Source: Bradyrhizobiaceae bacterium (lineage in GTDB: Bacteria; Pseudomonadota; Alphaproteobacteria; Rhizobiales; Xanthobacteraceae). Taken from it: a DNA stretch of 64,000 nucleotides. Positions 26,742-36,329 of this stretch are shown piece after piece (within the stretch, counting starts at the first letter, position 1; each line of letters starts with the position of its first letter). Location of the stretch: the NCBI GenBank assembly GCA_947481685.1, contig CANKHA010000005.1:82611-146610 (forward strand), read 5' to 3'. A program made the position numbers and the translations under genes. The notes below the pieces were generated by a model. That model was not told the origin of the DNA. It worked only from the letters and a program-made list of their open reading frames with translations, and did no database searches.

Positions 26742-27911
26742 ATGCCGATCAATAACCGCGTCGCCGCCATGCAGGGTGAAATCACCGAATGGCGGCGCGA
26801 CATCCACGCCAATCCGGAGCTGCTCTACGACGTGCACCGCACCGCCGCCAGCGTGGCCGAGAAGCTGCGTGCCTTCGGCTGCGATGATGTCGTCACCGGT
26901 CTCGGCCGGACCGGGGTGGTCGGGCTGATCCGCGGCAATCGTCCCGGCAATGGCGAGCACGTCATCGGGTTGCGCGCCGACATGGATGCGCTGCCGATAG
27001 AGGAAGCCACCGGCGCGGCTTATGCCTCGAAGAATGCCGGGAAGATGCATGCCTGCGGCCATGACGGCCACACCGCCATGCTGCTGGGCGCTGCGAAGTA
27101 TCTCGCGGAGACGCGCAACTTCGCCGGCACCGCGGCATTGATTTTTCAGCCGGCGGAGGAAGGCGGCGCGGGCGCGCGGGCCATGATCGCCGACGGCCTG
27201 ATGGACAAATTCCGGATCGAGGAAGTCTACGGCATGCATAACCTGCCCGGCTTGCCGGTTGGGCAATTCGCGATCCGCCCCGGCGCGGTGATGGCCGCGA
27301 CCGATACCGTCATCATCGATATCGAAGGCAAGGGCGGCCACGCGGCCTGGCCCAATCACACCATCGATCCGGTGCTGGTCGGTGCCCAGATCGTCGCCCA
27401 GGCGCAGTCGATCGTGGCGCGCAGTGTCGATCCGCTGGAAGCCGCGGTGATCTCGATCTGCGTGTTTCAGGCGGGCTCCGCCATCAATATCATTCCGCAG
27501 ACTGCGCAGTTGCGCGGAACCGCGCGCAGCTTCAAGCCGGAGGTGCGCGATCTGCTGGAGAAGCGGCTGCGCGAATTGGTGGAACACACCGCGCAGGCGC
27601 ATGGCGCCAGGGCGACGCTGACCTACCGGCGCGGCTATCCGGTGACGCATAATCACGAGGAGCAGACGGCGTTCGCCGCGTCCGTTGCAAAGGAAATTGC
27701 CGGCAACGATCGCGTCGATACCAACACGCCGCCGATGATGGGGGCGGAGGATTTCTCTTACATGCTGGAAGCGCGTCCTGGTGCTTTCATCTTTGTCGGC
27801 AACGGCGACACCGCGGGCCTCCATAACCCGGCCTACGACTTCAACGACGAGGCGATCCCGACCGGCACGTCCTATTGGGTGAAACTGGTCGAGACCAAGC
27901 TCGCGGGATAG
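26742..27911 (+). CDS. M20 family amidohydrolase (hippurate hydrolase / N-acyl-amino-acid amidohydrolase-like)
   Basis: 389 residues, the standard length. Two-metal site: MHACGHDGHTAMLLGAA, QPAEEGGAGARAMI and, near the end, MMGAEDFSYML. The dimerisation/insertion domain with KGGHAAWPNHTIDPV and the oxyanion-region NIIPQTAQLRGT is typical of M20D amidohydrolases. These hydrolyse the amide of N-acyl amino acids, hippurate or indole-acetyl conjugates; the natural substrate cannot be told. It is a single gene ended by a strong hairpin. Confidence 0.92.
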   Translation: MPINNRVAAMQGEITEWRRDIHANPELLYDVHRTAASVAEKLRAFGCDDVVTGLGRTGVVGLIRGNRPGNGEHVIGLRADMDALPIEEATGAAYASKNAGKMHACGHDGHTAMLLGAAKYLAETRNFAGTAALIFQPAEEGGAGARAMIADGLMDKFRIEEVYGMHNLPGLPVGQFAIRPGAVMAATDTVIIDIEGKGGHAAWPNHTIDPVLVGAQIVAQAQSIVARSVDPLEAAVISICVFQAGSAINIIPQTAQLRGTARSFKPEVRDLLEKRLRELVEHTAQAHGARATLTYRRGYPVTHNHEEQTAFAASVAKEIAGNDRVDTNTPPMMGAEDFSYMLEARPGAFIFVGNGDTAGLHNPAYDFNDEAIPTGTSYWVKLVETKLAG

Positions 27912-27913
27912 CA

Positions 27914-27940
27914 AAAAGGCCGGGCATAACCCGGCCTTTT
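27914..27940. terminator. Bidirectional terminator between convergent genes
   Basis: A perfect 11-bp stem (27914-27924 with 27930-27940), 5-nt loop, A run on the left and T run on the right. It ends the amidohydrolase and aldehyde dehydrogenase transcripts. Confidence 0.9.
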
Positions 27941-27962
27941 CATTTCGACTACTCAGAAAAAA

Positions 27963-29447
27963 TTACAGCGCGATCGCGATGTTCTTGACATGGGTGTTCG
28001 AGAGCATTTCCTCGATCACCTTGTCGCGGCCGTAGCCCGACTGTTTCATGCCGCCGTAAGGCGTACCGAGCGCCTGACCGCCGGCGGTGTTAACCCAGAC
28101 ATAGCCGGAATCGATCCGCCGGGCGGCCTTGAGGGCCGTCGAGATGTTCTGGGAGAAGACCGCGCCGGTGAGGCCGTATTCGACGGCGTTGACGTCGGCG
28201 AGCATCTTCTCCTCGTCGGACCACTTCATTACCGAGAGGATCGGTCCGAACACTTCCTCGTTGGCGATGCGCATGTCCTGGGTCACGTCGGCGAACACCG
28301 TCGGCTCAAAGAAGAAGCCGCCCTTGAGCTTCGGATCGTCCGAAGGCTTTCCGCCGGTCATCAGTTTGGCGCCGTCCTTCTTGGCGATCTCGACATAGGA
28401 GAGCACCTTGTCGAACTGAGCCTTGGAGATCAGCGCGCCCATCTTGCAGTCTTCGTCGAGCGGGTTGCCCGGCTTGATCTTCGAGATGCCCTCAACCACC
28501 GCCTTGAGCACCTCGTCGTAGACGCTCTCATGCACCATCAGGCGCGACATCGATCCGCAGGACTGACCGCACCAGGAGAAGTTCATGCCGGAGATGGCGA
28601 ACTTGATGGCCTTCTTGATATCGGCGTCGGGGTAAACGATCAGCGCGTTTTTGCCGCCAAGCTCGAGCTCGACATGCTTGAGACGGTCTGCTGCGCCCTT
28701 GGCGATCGCGCGCCCGGTTGCCGGGCTGCCGACGAGCGACATCTTGGCGATCAGCGGATGCGCGACCATCGCCTGGCCGCACTCGACACCGCCCGACACC
28801 ACGTTGACCACGCCGGGCGGCAAGATGCCGTCGATAAGCTCCATCAGGCGATAGGCGGAGAGCGGCGCCTGATAAGCGGCTTTCACCACCAACGTGCAGC
28901 CAGCGCCTAGCGCCGCGCCGAACTTGGCTGCGGTGAAGGCGAAAGGATGGTTGTAGGCGACGATGCGGCCGATGACGCCGATCGGAATGCGTTCGGTGAC
29001 GTTAAACATGTCTGGGCCGAGCGGCACGTTATTGCCGTGCATTTGCAGAACGAGGCCGGCGAAGTAGTCGATTGCGGCGGCGGCGTTGGTGATGTCACGG
29101 CGCAGCGCGGAGATCGGGTTGCCGCAGTTTAGCGAGTCGATCAGCGCGAATTCCTCGGCATTGGCGCGGATGACGGCGGAAACCTTGCGCATCAGCGCGG
29201 CGCGGTCGGTTGGCTTTACGTTGCGCCATTCCAGGAACGCCTTGTGAGCGGCCTTGGCGGCAGCATCGATGTCGGCGGCGTTGGCATTCGGCGCATTGCC
29301 AAGGCTCTCGCCGGTCGCGGGGTTGATGGTTTCGGCATAGCCGCCCTGGGGCTTAACCCACTGGCCGCCGATATAGAGGTCACGGTGGGTGGGAAGCGGC
29401 GAGCGGCCCTTCGTATCTGCTGAATCGCGAAGCGCTGAAACCGTCAT
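27963..29447 (-). CDS. NAD(P)-dependent aldehyde dehydrogenase
   Basis: 494 residues, the usual length. Catalytic Cys lies in FSWCGQSCGSMSR and the general-base Glu in VELELGGKN. The Rossmann segment is GAGCTLVVKAAYQAPLSA with the NAD-binding Lys, and the C-terminus has GGMKQSGYGRDK. Oxidises an aldehyde to an acid. The CGQSCGS active-site sequence matches the betaine-aldehyde / general aldehyde type of rhizobia. Substrate unknown. The ATG at 29447 has an aagggaggaagaaa-type site. Confidence 0.92.
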   Translation of the reverse strand: MTVSALRDSADTKGRSPLPTHRDLYIGGQWVKPQGGYAETINPATGESLGNAPNANAADIDAAAKAAHKAFLEWRNVKPTDRAALMRKVSAVIRANAEEFALIDSLNCGNPISALRRDITNAAAAIDYFAGLVLQMHGNNVPLGPDMFNVTERIPIGVIGRIVAYNHPFAFTAAKFGAALGAGCTLVVKAAYQAPLSAYRLMELIDGILPPGVVNVVSGGVECGQAMVAHPLIAKMSLVGSPATGRAIAKGAADRLKHVELELGGKNALIVYPDADIKKAIKFAISGMNFSWCGQSCGSMSRLMVHESVYDEVLKAVVEGISKIKPGNPLDEDCKMGALISKAQFDKVLSYVEIAKKDGAKLMTGGKPSDDPKLKGGFFFEPTVFADVTQDMRIANEEVFGPILSVMKWSDEEKMLADVNAVEYGLTGAVFSQNISTALKAARRIDSGYVWVNTAGGQALGTPYGGMKQSGYGRDKVIEEMLSNTHVKNIAIAL

Positions 29448-29551
29448 TTTCTTCCTCCCTTGGTGATGAACCGCGGGACCTTAAGGCGCGGCGGCACACA
29501 TGACAATGCGTCGCCATCACGGGGTCAGGAGGAAGAAAAACGATAGTTTTT

Positions 29552-29602
29552 CGCGCAATCTTGCGGCGAACCCGTTTCCCACTTCGCCGGACTGCGCTCT
29601 AG
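29552..29602. repeat. CTAG-ended dispersed palindromic repeat, copy 1
   Basis: About 50 bp matching, in reverse orientation, the element at 57225-57273 with only a few differences. The sequence forms two half-sites (GCGCAATC...GATTGCGC) around CCGGCGAAGTGGGAACCGG. Its CTAG end supplies the TAG stop codon of the glucan synthase on the minus strand. Confidence 0.75.
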
Positions 29603-32400
29603 GGTTGCTGCGCGGTCTCCACGACTTTATCCGCGGGCACCGATACCGAAATATCGGACACGCGGGCCACCTGTGCCGGCCGACGGGTGAACAGTTCCGC
29701 CGTGCGGGTCTCAAGGCTGCGCCAATAGGCAAACTCGTTGAGCTTGGTCGCCTCGACCGTCGCAATAATGACTGCCGCGATGAAGGGAAGGCTCTGTACC
29801 ACCAGCACAGCGGCAAATAGGTTGATCTCGCGCACTTCTTTATAGTTGGTCGCGACGAGGATAACCGCGCCAGCCAGCAACAGGCTGGCAAGCACCGCTT
29901 CCCAGAACGCTGGGAAGTCGGGGCCACGCTTGCCTTTGCCGCCCTTGGCGGTGCGCACGAAGGGCAGGTGGTCCCAGATCAGGCCGGCCGTGACGGCGCG
30001 CGCCACAGTCCACTGCACCGACATCGCGGCGAACATGGTGGCGAACAACTGGCTTGGTGAAATTTTCACCCGCAGGCGGTAGAGCGCGGCAAAATGGACG
30101 AGCGAAATGGCGAAGGACGCCAGGATCGGAATCGTCAGGATGGTGTCGGGAATGGCGATGCCGGAGAAGGCAACGAACGGCACCCAGATCAGGTTGAGGA
30201 TGGCCACCAGCACGCCGATGCTTTCGGCGCCCAGCCAGTTCAGCCAGCCAAGACCGAATTCACGCTTCTGCTCGCGCGTCAGCATGCTTGCGCCCGGCAG
30301 GAACCGGCGCCAGTGCTTCTTGACGATCTGGAAGCCGCCGTAGGCCCAGCGATGACGCTGCTTCTTGTAGGCTTCGAACGTGTCGGGCAGCAGGCCGTGG
30401 CCGTAACGGCGGTTGGTGTAATGCGCGAGCCAGCCGTTCTCGAGAATGCTCAAGCCGAGATCGGTGTCTTCGCAAATCGTGTCGCTCGACCATCCACCGG
30501 CCTGCTCAAGCGCAGTACGGCGCACCAGACACATCGTGCCGTGCACGATGATGGCATTGACCTCGTTGCGCTGGACCATGCCGATGTCGAAGAAGCCGGC
30601 ATATTCGCCGTTCATCGCATGGTGGATCACACTGCGGTCGCCGTCGCGATGATCCTGTGGCGCTTGCACCAAGCCAACCTTGGGATCGGCGAACAGCGGC
30701 GTGAGATCCTTCAGCCAGTCCGGCTGCACGGCGTAATCGGCGTCGATGATGCCGATCACTTCCGCATCCGGCGCGGTGTGGGAGAGGGCGAGCCGGAGCG
30801 CACCAGCCTTGAAGCCCTGCAGGTTCTCGGCATTGATGAACTTGAAGCGTTCGCCAAGCGCCAGGCAATGCTCCTGGATCGGGAGCCAGTAGGCCGGATC
30901 CGGCGTGTTGTTGATCACGACGATGCATTCGAAATTCGCATAGTCGAGGCGCGCAACGGAATCGAGCGTCGCCTTCAGCATTTCCGGCGGCTCGAAGTAA
31001 GCCGGGATGTGGATCGAAACCTTCGGCGCGATGCCTTGCACGTCCGGCACGATCGACGGCGAGGGGGCAAGCGCCAGCCGGCGCGGCTTGCGGCCGAAAG
31101 CAATGGCGGCGATGTCATCCACGCGCGCGAAGGCGATGGCGACGAGCGGCATCAACAGCACCAGTCCAAGCCCGAGCGCGAAAGCGGCGCCGGGAACGAA
31201 GTAATGCTTGTCCCAGAATGAGAAGACAATCGCGAACCACGCGCCGACAACATTAGCGGCTGCAGCCAGCGTCACGGCCTGCGGCACTGTAGGCGTGCGC
31301 AACGCGAGGATTGGCAGCGAGAAGAGGAAGGCGAGCAGGATCGCGAGACCCGCGAGCTTGTAATGGTCGGGATCGCCGACCGGGCCGCTCCAGGCAAACT
31401 TCGGCTGCCGGTTGGCATCGAACAGACCCCAGTAAGCACCGACGCCGCCTTCGATCGCGACCTTCCATGGCTGGTCGATCGCTTCGACGATGTTGTAGTC
31501 GATGCCATAGGCATCCGCGCGCGCAACGAAATCGCGCAGGATGACAGCTTGCTCGGTGCGGCCGGGGTTGGCCAGTTTCATGTTGTAACCGCCGCTCGGC
31601 CAGCCGAACTCGGCGATGACAATGCGCTTGCCGGGATAGAGCCGGCGCAGCGTATCGTAACCACCAATGGCGGCATCGACGGCAGCTTTATCGGATACGC
31701 CTTCCCAGTAAGGCAAGATGTGGACGGCGATGTAGTCGACCGCCGACACCAGTTCCGGATGATCGCGCCACACGCTCCAGATTTCACCGGTGGTGACAGG
31801 CACGGGGCTCTGACGCTTCACGCGCTGGATCATCTTGATCAGGCGTTCGACTGCCATCGACTGTTTCGCGGCGGCAAGCTTCTTGGGCTCGGTCCCGGCG
31901 CGAAGGAGCGAAGCTTTCTCCTCGCTGGTAATGTCTTCGTCGGACGGCTCAAGTTCGCCGCGGAAGATCGTTTCGTTGCCGACCACGATGCCGTTGACGT
32001 TGTTGTAGCGCTTGGCGAGATCGACCGCGTTGCGAATCTCACGCTCGTTGCGCGTGGCTGCAAGCCCCGCAGGCGTATCCGCCTTCTCGGGTTTGCCGAT
32101 CCAGGCGCCGACATTGACCTTGAGACCCTGTTCAGCGGCCGCAGCCGGGATCAGTTCGGCACCGTTCGTCGCAGAATAGGTACGGATGGCGCGCGTGTAT
32201 GGCGCCAGCAGATTCATGTCGCTGCGAATCTGGTTGATATCGGCAGTGGCGTTTTCGCCGGCCGACTTGTTGGATGGGTCGTATGAAAGACTGTTGAGCT
32301 GCGCCCCGTAATTAGGCGCTGCTGTTTTGTTGCCCGCTAAAGCCCAAATACCGGCATGCACGCAAGCAACAAGCGCGATGACAGCAACTACGGTGCGCAT
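29599..32400 (-). CDS. GH17-GT2 membrane glycosyltransferase (beta-glucan synthase, NdvB-like)
   Basis: 933 residues from ATG 32400 (a TTG five codons upstream also fits). TM1, then a GH17-like domain (~35-340: VVGNETIF carries the acid/base Glu and IAEFGWPSGG the nucleophile), two TM helices, a GT2 domain (~460-720) with IIDADYAV (DxD), ICEDTDLGL and QRHRWAYG (QxxRW), then about six TM helices. The synthase likely makes beta-1,3/1,6-type glucan from UDP-glucose while the GH17 part branches or cyclises. Bradyrhizobium cyclic beta-(1,3),(1,6)-glucan synthase NdvB has a comparable plan (recalled, not checked). A small exported protein gene lies 232 bp upstream. Confidence 0.88.
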   Translation of the reverse strand: MRTVVAVIALVACVHAGIWALAGNKTAAPNYGAQLNSLSYDPSNKSAGENATADINQIRSDMNLLAPYTRAIRTYSATNGAELIPAAAAEQGLKVNVGAWIGKPEKADTPAGLAATRNEREIRNAVDLAKRYNNVNGIVVGNETIFRGELEPSDEDITSEEKASLLRAGTEPKKLAAAKQSMAVERLIKMIQRVKRQSPVPVTTGEIWSVWRDHPELVSAVDYIAVHILPYWEGVSDKAAVDAAIGGYDTLRRLYPGKRIVIAEFGWPSGGYNMKLANPGRTEQAVILRDFVARADAYGIDYNIVEAIDQPWKVAIEGGVGAYWGLFDANRQPKFAWSGPVGDPDHYKLAGLAILLAFLFSLPILALRTPTVPQAVTLAAAANVVGAWFAIVFSFWDKHYFVPGAAFALGLGLVLLMPLVAIAFARVDDIAAIAFGRKPRRLALAPSPSIVPDVQGIAPKVSIHIPAYFEPPEMLKATLDSVARLDYANFECIVVINNTPDPAYWLPIQEHCLALGERFKFINAENLQGFKAGALRLALSHTAPDAEVIGIIDADYAVQPDWLKDLTPLFADPKVGLVQAPQDHRDGDRSVIHHAMNGEYAGFFDIGMVQRNEVNAIIVHGTMCLVRRTALEQAGGWSSDTICEDTDLGLSILENGWLAHYTNRRYGHGLLPDTFEAYKKQRHRWAYGGFQIVKKHWRRFLPGASMLTREQKREFGLGWLNWLGAESIGVLVAILNLIWVPFVAFSGIAIPDTILTIPILASFAISLVHFAALYRLRVKISPSQLFATMFAAMSVQWTVARAVTAGLIWDHLPFVRTAKGGKGKRGPDFPAFWEAVLASLLLAGAVILVATNYKEVREINLFAAVLVVQSLPFIAAVIIATVEATKLNEFAYWRSLETRTAELFTRRPAQVARVSDISVSVPADKVVETAQQP

Positions 32401-32632
32401 GGAATCCAACACCAAAACGGGGCAGGGAAACGGACCCGAACCCGTCCCCTAGGTTCGACCGGAAGAAGCTGCCGATATCAACTTATCGCAGCGACCGTAT
32501 GTGGAGCAAGTAATTGCGTTGGGATGGCGAATTAAGGGCGGCTACCGGCTCTTATGCATTAAATAAGTGATAGCTAGATGACCGGCCATTCATTCGTGCC
32601 AAAACGCATTTCTATGCCCACTGACCGAACGC

Positions 32633-33109
32633 TCAGCGCTTCACCGGGTTCCCGACGGTCGCTGCCGGGGCTTCCTGTGCGGTGGCGGCTCCGGGATTGA
32701 TCCAGCACGCATGGACGCGCGAGTTGAGCGTGTCGGCCGCCTTGGTATCGAAGGGGCCCTGGCGCACCAGGCAGCGATAGGTCGCCTGGATATGGTTGGC
32801 CGGGCAGCCGAACCGGTCATAGAGATCGAGGTGCCGGAAGGCGGTATCGAGGTCGTCCTGCCAAAGCCATCGCACTACCCGCCGTCCGAGCCAGACGCAT
32901 TCCGCATTGCCGGCCGGAGCGCTCAGGGCGGCTGCAGCCTCGGCTAACTCATCGGTTTTTGGAGCGCTTTTGGCGCTATCGGTCGGGTTGCCGACCTGTT
33001 GGCCTGGCGGCTTCAGCTCCCCGCTTTGGGCGAGGGCAGGCAGCACCGAAAAGGACAAAGCTGCCGCACAGAGCGCGGCGGGGACTAAACGCTGAAAGAA
33101 ACTCATCAT
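32633..33109 (-). CDS. Small exported protein next to the glucan synthase
   Basis: 158 residues. Signal peptide LVPAALCAAALSFSVLPALA, a Ser/Pro linker, then a conserved core ECVWLGRRVVRWLWQDDLDT, FRHLDLYDRFGCPANHIQA and CLVRQGPFDTKAADTL with four cysteines. No enzyme is recognisable. It lies just upstream of the glucan synthase on the same strand and divergent from the second GH17 gene, so a helper role in glucan synthesis or export is plausible; in Bradyrhizobium a third gene (ndvD) sits between ndvB and ndvC (recalled). Confidence 0.7.
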   Translation of the reverse strand: MMSFFQRLVPAALCAAALSFSVLPALAQSGELKPPGQQVGNPTDSAKSAPKTDELAEAAAALSAPAGNAECVWLGRRVVRWLWQDDLDTAFRHLDLYDRFGCPANHIQATYRCLVRQGPFDTKAADTLNSRVHACWINPGAATAQEAPAATVGNPVKR

Positions 33110-33324
33110 TCGCTTTGCTTGCTAGACGCCACCCAGACGAACGGTCACCTGCGCATCAGATTCCGACAGGAATACGACGAATGGCGAACCGGCCGCCGAT
33201 GCTGCAACTTTGGACGGAAGTCCTTTGTCTTGTCCAGCACCGTTCATACTCTTGATTAAGGACGGCGCCTTTGGCACGGGTTGTTGCAGCCGGGCGGCAT
33301 CCGGATTCTCGGTCAGGAGCGCGG

Positions 33325-34920
33325 ATGCGCCTTCCCCTCGCGTTATTTGCGGTTTTAGCGGCGGCGATCTTCGCCGGCTGGGCCTGGCTGGTCGCGCCGG
33401 TCGCTATGCCGGCATCGCCCCTGGCCGCCGGCGAAAAGCTCCCGTGCGTTTCCTATGCGCCATTTCGTCCCGGTCAGTCCCCCTTCGATCCGGCGACCCG
33501 GATCGATCCCCGGCAAATCGACGAGGATCTGGCGCTGTTGGCCCCCGTGACCCAGTGCGTCCGGACCTATTCGACCGATTTCGGCCTCGACCATGTCCCG
33601 GAAATCGCCAAGCGCTACGGTCTGAAGGTCATTCAGGGGTTGTGGCTCTCGGGGGAGGCCGAGAAGAACCGCATCCAGGTCCAAACCGCGATCGATCTGG
33701 CCAAGCGCTATCCCGACGTCATCACGGCGGTGGTGGTTGGCAACGAAGTCCTTTTGCGCGGGGAAATGGCCCCTGCGGAGCTCCTCAACACCATCCGGAC
33801 GGTGAAATCCCAGGTGGCGCCGGTGAAGGTTACCTACGCCGATGTCTGGGAATTCTGGCTGCGTAACCGGGCCCTGCTGGACGGGGTGGATTTCGTCACC
33901 ATCCATATCCTTCCGTATTGGGAGGACTTTCCAATCCCGGCGAACAACGCCGGAGCCCATATCGACGCTATCCGGAAGCAGGTCGCGGATGCTTTCCCTG
34001 ACAAGGAAATCCTGATCGGGGAAACCGGCTGGCCGAGCGCCGGGCGGATGCGGGAAGGCGCGTTGCCATCGCCGGTGAGCCAGGCTCGCGTGATGCACGA
34101 CGTTCTGACCTTGGCGAAGCGGCAGAACTATCGGGTCAATCTGATCGAAGCCTTCGACCAGCCGTGGAAGCGGCTGCTGGAAGGCACGGTCGGCGGCCAT
34201 TGGGGTTTGCTGGATGCGGGCGACCGGCAGGTCAAATTTCACTGGGGCCAGGCGGTATCGAACCACCCGTTCTGGATCTGGCAGGCGATTGGTGGCGTGG
34301 CGCTGGTCTTTCTGACCTTTGTGGTGGCGCAGGCGAGCGCCAGCAGGCGACTGCTGTCGAAAGACTGGCTGGCCATTGCGGCAATTGCCCTTGCACCTGG
34401 GCTCTTTGCTGGATGGGCGGTTGCCAATGTCCCGCTGGAAAGCCTCGGGCTTGGCGGATGGACACGCTCGTTGGCGCTTGCGGCCGTTGCGCTTGCGGCG
34501 CCGATCTTGGCTGCGGTTGCCGTGGCGCGCGATATTTCCATTCCCGCGTTCGCGCAGGTGCTGGCGCAATCATCCGAGCGCCTGCGGGATTTGCCTGCGC
34601 TCGCACTCGGTGCGGTCATGATTGCGGTTGGCCTGCTTGCAACGGAACGCGCTCTCATTCTGACCTTCAACCCTCGCTACATCGATTTCGCTTTTGCACC
34701 GCTGACGGCGGCAATCGCGCCGTTTCTTGTACTGGCTTTGCTGCGCCCATCGGCCGGCATGCGCGGCACAGCCGAAGCCGTGATGGCGGGCGTCTTGGGC
34801 ATTTGCGCGATTTATATCGCCTTCAACGAGAGCTTCGCGAACTGGCAGGCGTTGTGGTGTTGCGCGGCGTTGCTCGCTCTCGCGTTTACGCTGCTGCGCT
34901 CGCGGGCCGCGCCAGGCTGA
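33325..34920 (+). CDS. GH17-domain membrane protein (NdvC-like)
   Basis: 531 residues from ATG 33325 (caggagcg upstream). TM1 near the N-terminus, a GH17-like domain with VVVGNEVLLRGE (acid/base) and ILIGETGWPSAG (nucleophile), then about seven TM helices to the end. It has the GH17 domain of the neighbouring synthase but no GT2 domain. GH17 members can act as glucanosyltransferases, so it may modify or cyclise the glucan made by the synthase. It overlaps the convergent membrane protein by 35 bp. Confidence 0.85.
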   Translation: MRLPLALFAVLAAAIFAGWAWLVAPVAMPASPLAAGEKLPCVSYAPFRPGQSPFDPATRIDPRQIDEDLALLAPVTQCVRTYSTDFGLDHVPEIAKRYGLKVIQGLWLSGEAEKNRIQVQTAIDLAKRYPDVITAVVVGNEVLLRGEMAPAELLNTIRTVKSQVAPVKVTYADVWEFWLRNRALLDGVDFVTIHILPYWEDFPIPANNAGAHIDAIRKQVADAFPDKEILIGETGWPSAGRMREGALPSPVSQARVMHDVLTLAKRQNYRVNLIEAFDQPWKRLLEGTVGGHWGLLDAGDRQVKFHWGQAVSNHPFWIWQAIGGVALVFLTFVVAQASASRRLLSKDWLAIAAIALAPGLFAGWAVANVPLESLGLGGWTRSLALAAVALAAPILAAVAVARDISIPAFAQVLAQSSERLRDLPALALGAVMIAVGLLATERALILTFNPRYIDFAFAPLTAAIAPFLVLALLRPSAGMRGTAEAVMAGVLGICAIYIAFNESFANWQALWCCAALLALAFTLLRSRAAPG

Positions 34921-35266
34921 GGATCAACAGTGCCACGGCAAAAGCCGAAAGCGTGACGTTGTAGAGAACAATGCCAAGACCGGCGAAGGCCAATGCAACG
35001 GCGAACAGCACGATCGATGGTCGCACCAGATTGAGCATCGCGACTGCGAGCGCGACGACGCCGAAGACCGAGTTTTGAAACAAGGTCGTCGCGGTCTTGC
35101 GTGCGAGACAGAGCCATGTGTCGAGGCCCGCATGACACGAAAGTGCGAACCCTGGCATCTCGATTGCAAGATAGCGCAAATAAAGCGCGTAGCCGACGGA
35201 CACAAAACCAACGACGATGAGCCAATTGGCCTGCCGCGCGGTGGGCTGGAATAAGCGTTGTTGCAT
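34886..35266 (-). CDS. Small four-helix membrane protein of unknown function
   Basis: 126 residues with four hydrophobic segments (WLIVVGFVSVGYALYLRYLA, LFQNSVFGVVALAVAMLNLV, SIVLFAVALAFAGLGIVLYN, LSAFAVALLILSLARPA). Two cysteines bracket ALSCHAGLDTWLCLAR after TM1; the pattern recalls vitamin-K-epoxide-reductase or disulfide-bond membrane proteins but is not conclusive. Its 3' end overlaps the GH17 gene by 35 bp on the opposite strand. Confidence 0.65.
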   Translation of the reverse strand: MQQRLFQPTARQANWLIVVGFVSVGYALYLRYLAIEMPGFALSCHAGLDTWLCLARKTATTLFQNSVFGVVALAVAMLNLVRPSIVLFAVALAFAGLGIVLYNVTLSAFAVALLILSLARPASAAA

Positions 35267-35310
35267 CGGGCGAATATGCAGCGTGCAGCACGATGCTGCA
35301 ACCGTAAGAC

Positions 35311-36192
35311 TTACGGAGCCAGGCGTTCACCCTGATACGTGCGCGTCGAACACATGACATCTGCCGAACCGAGAGAGGCGCAGACTCTCGCGGCTGCGCC
35401 GGCATTCGCAAACGGGCCGATAATCAAGCGGTAATCGGGGCCGCCGGCGGGATCCTCACGCTTGAGCACGAGCGGCTTCAGGTTTCCGATTTGCTTGCCA
35501 TACTGCGTTCGGGCGGCATTCCAGAGAATCCGAACGTCCGCGAGGTTTGAGCCGCTGCCAATGTCGATGCCGAATTCGGTCCGGCTGGTCCCTGTTGCTA
35601 CTGGCTGTGTTTCCGGGAGCGCGGCGATACGAACAGGGGGCGCAGCAGTCACGCGTGGAAACGGATTTGACGATGGGACGGCTGCAATCTCGCGTGCAGA
35701 TGAAGGGCTGGGCCAGGGCTCAGGCACATTGGCCAGCCAATCCGGCAGGTCGGCCGGCTTTGTCGCCGGAGCGTCGGCGGTAATCGCAGGAAGGGCGTCA
35801 TACAGATTGGCTGCAGGCTCCCGGGCCGTTGACTGCGCCGGGCGCGTGGCCGTCTGGCTTTTAATGGAGCCAGTGATGTCGTCGATATTGCGCTCAAGCG
35901 AACCGACGCGCGTCGCCAGCCGGTCGCGATCCGATGCCAGCAGGCGCAGGGTTTCGTTGAGGCTGCGTCGCTCATTCTCGATGTAGGGCTGGCGCGACGT
36001 CAGTTGCGCCACATGGCGGGTTTCAACGCCGTTGCCGCTCAGGGATGCGATCGCGACGCCGATGCGCTGGGATCCCGCGGAAGACATGCTCGCGAGGCTC
36101 GCGACCGTGAGCGCAACGGCAGCCGCGGTCGCCCAGCTTGTCAGCCGCAGCAGACCGCTGTGCGTAGCCCGGTCGTGATCGGTTGCATCCAT
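35311..36192 (-). CDS. SPOR-domain membrane protein
   Basis: 293 residues from ATG 36192. One N-terminal TM helix (SWATAAAVALTVASLASMSS), a coiled-coil-like region (IENERRSLNETLRLLASDRD), a Pro/Ala-rich linker and a C-terminal SPOR-like domain (ILWNAARTQYGKQIGNLKPL, YRLIIGPFANAGAAARVCAS). SPOR domains bind denuded peptidoglycan at the septum. It diverges from glmU, 137 bp away. Confidence 0.8.
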   Translation of the reverse strand: MDATDHDRATHSGLLRLTSWATAAAVALTVASLASMSSAGSQRIGVAIASLSGNGVETRHVAQLTSRQPYIENERRSLNETLRLLASDRDRLATRVGSLERNIDDITGSIKSQTATRPAQSTAREPAANLYDALPAITADAPATKPADLPDWLANVPEPWPSPSSAREIAAVPSSNPFPRVTAAPPVRIAALPETQPVATGTSRTEFGIDIGSGSNLADVRILWNAARTQYGKQIGNLKPLVLKREDPAGGPDYRLIIGPFANAGAAARVCASLGSADVMCSTRTYQGERLAP

Positions 36193-36329
36193 TAGGCCGC
36201 CTGTTGCTAAATCTCGGCTTCCGAGCCTGAAAACGTTAGCTGATTCGTGCTTCGGGCGCTGCTTTTGGCGCATAAATCGCGGTATATGCTCACTACCGGA
36301 ATCGGCCCTGCGGGGCGTTTGGAGAATCG

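Noticed and set aside
26619..27914. Long minus-strand frame opposite the amidohydrolase
   Set aside because: Antisense shadow; the M20 motifs are on the plus strand.
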